A stretch of 6,398 nt of DNA from CBFGRU01 sp965651255. GTDB lineage: Bacteria; Planctomycetota; Phycisphaerae; Phycisphaerales; SM1A02. Where the stretch lies: assembly GCA_965651255.1 (NCBI GenBank), contig CBFGRU010000184.1, positions 1-6,398 of the forward strand, given 5' to 3'. Position 1 is the first letter of the stretch, and each line of letters begins with the position of its first letter. A model generated the notes under the pieces. The model did no database searches. It saw nothing but the letters and a program-made list of their open reading frames with translations, and was not told where the DNA came from. Position numbers and translations under genes: made by a program. Below are positions 6,056-6,398 of this stretch, one piece after another.

Positions 6056-6398
6056 AAGTCAATCGGGTCGAGCAGCTGATGGATCAGGATCAACCATCGC
6101 GATTCAAGCGCCGAAGCCGTCGCCGAAGCCGAAGGCGAAATCGACGCCTGCGTTCCACCAGCGTGCTGCCCACACTGTTCACGCTCGGCAATCTCGTCGC
6201 CGGGTTCGCCGCCATTCACTACGCCACCAAGCCGACCACCTTTGAGGGGCCGTGGGGGTGGAGCGGCCTCATGCTCGCGGGGCTGCTCATCTTCGTCGGC
6301 ATGTTCTTCGATGCGGTTGACGGCTCGGTCGCGAGGATGACGCGCTCCAGTTCCTCACTCGGCGCGCAACTGGATTCACTCTGCGACATGGTCACGTT
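6052..6398 (+). CDS. pssA: CDP-diacylglycerol--serine O-phosphatidyltransferase (phosphatidylserine synthase), 3'-truncated by window edge
   Basis: The first 115 codons are present. The enzyme transfers the phosphatidyl group from CDP-diacylglycerol to serine, giving phosphatidylserine, the precursor of phosphatidylethanolamine, at the cytoplasmic membrane. The full CDP-alcohol phosphatidyltransferase signature DGx2ARx8Gx3Dx3D is present: D90-G91, A94-R95, G104, D108 and D112, with the metal and substrate-binding aspartates intact. A first membrane segment at about 38-58 contains LPTLFTLGNLVAGF, which matches the N-terminus of membrane-bound PssA-type (type II) enzymes and favours PssA over PgsA; a second lies at about 71-89. 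Before them is an exceptional basic tail: 13 Arg/Lys among residues 17-34. The start is taken as GTG 6052, overlapping the lipoprotein stop by four bases (GTGA), with a G-run at 6040-6045 in front; ATG 6079 (codon 10) is the alternative and keeps the basic tail. A downstream psd (decarboxylase) gene might be expected but is not visible. Confidence 0.88.
   Translation, partial: MKVNRVEQLMDQDQPSRFKRRSRRRSRRRNRRLRSTSVLPTLFTLGNLVAGFAAIHYATKPTTFEGPWGWSGLMLAGLLIFVGMFFDAVDGSVARMTRSSSSLGAQLDSLCDMVT
6109..6132 (+). repeat. 12-bp tandem duplication encoding RRSR in PssA N-terminus
   Basis: CGCCGAAGCCGT is followed directly by CGCCGAAGCCGA, differing at one base, and then by a similar GC/A-rich run. 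It encodes RRSR-RRSR (residues 20-27) in the basic tail of PssA. Short in-frame duplication is the simple explanation for part of the tail. Confidence 0.75.
6319..6387 (+). other. CDP-alcohol phosphatidyltransferase catalytic motif
   Basis: Codons 90-112 of pssA match every fixed position of DGx2ARx8Gx3Dx3D, with exact spacing. In the family these aspartates bind divalent metal and the CDP-linked donor, and the last one acts as general base. The match shows a functional-looking active site although the gene runs off the window. Confidence 0.92.

Noticed and set aside
5797..6219. A 140-codon open frame on the - strand across the lipoprotein/pssA junction
   Set aside because: Ser/Ala/Pro-rich shadow of high-GC coding sequence, opposite two supported genes.
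6027..6245. A 72-codon + strand open frame over the start of pssA
   Set aside because: It competes with the PssA frame, which has the PssA-type first membrane segment and complete catalytic motif; the KPSPKPKAKS content is just the 12-bp repeat read in another phase.

Overview
The window reads as one stretch of bacterial chromosome with four tightly spaced genes, all on the + strand, and no RNA gene, mobile element or CRISPR array that I can see. An AsmA/TamB-like envelope protein and a lipobox lipoprotein point to a diderm (Gram-negative type) bacterium. The style of the unknown lipoprotein, and the large AsmA-like protein with planctomycete-like composition, make me favour the Planctomycetota (perhaps a Phycisphaerae-like lineage). 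This is judged from recall of similar proteins, not from a search, and is only moderately secure.

Layout: (1) 2-3877, the 3' part of a very large AsmA-like protein built of repeated beta-rich modules; its true start lies left of the window. (2) 3930-4994, a LOG-family (TIGR00730-type) Rossmann-fold nucleotide 5'-monophosphate phosphoribohydrolase of 354 residues with long N- and C-terminal extensions. (3) 5033-6055, a 340-residue lipoprotein of unknown function. (4) 6052-6398, the first 115 codons of a CDP-diacylglycerol--serine O-phosphatidyltransferase (PssA), with a complete CDP-alcohol phosphatidyltransferase signature and an unusual arginine-rich N-terminus. The gaps are 52 bp, 38 bp and a 4-bp overlap, with no convincing terminator or internal promoter, so co-transcription is likely.

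Taken together, the cluster places a probable inter-membrane lipid-transport or outer-membrane-homeostasis protein (AsmA-like), an envelope lipoprotein and a phospholipid-synthesis enzyme (PssA) next to a nucleotide-processing enzyme. An envelope-lipid theme is a reasonable inference; a functional link to the LOG protein is not evident. GC content rises markedly from the first two genes to the last two. I found no evidence of a defence system or another dramatic new system. The points most worth a second look are the modular repeats of the AsmA-like protein, the Arg-rich tail of PssA, the lipoprotein-pssA overlap and the shift in composition.
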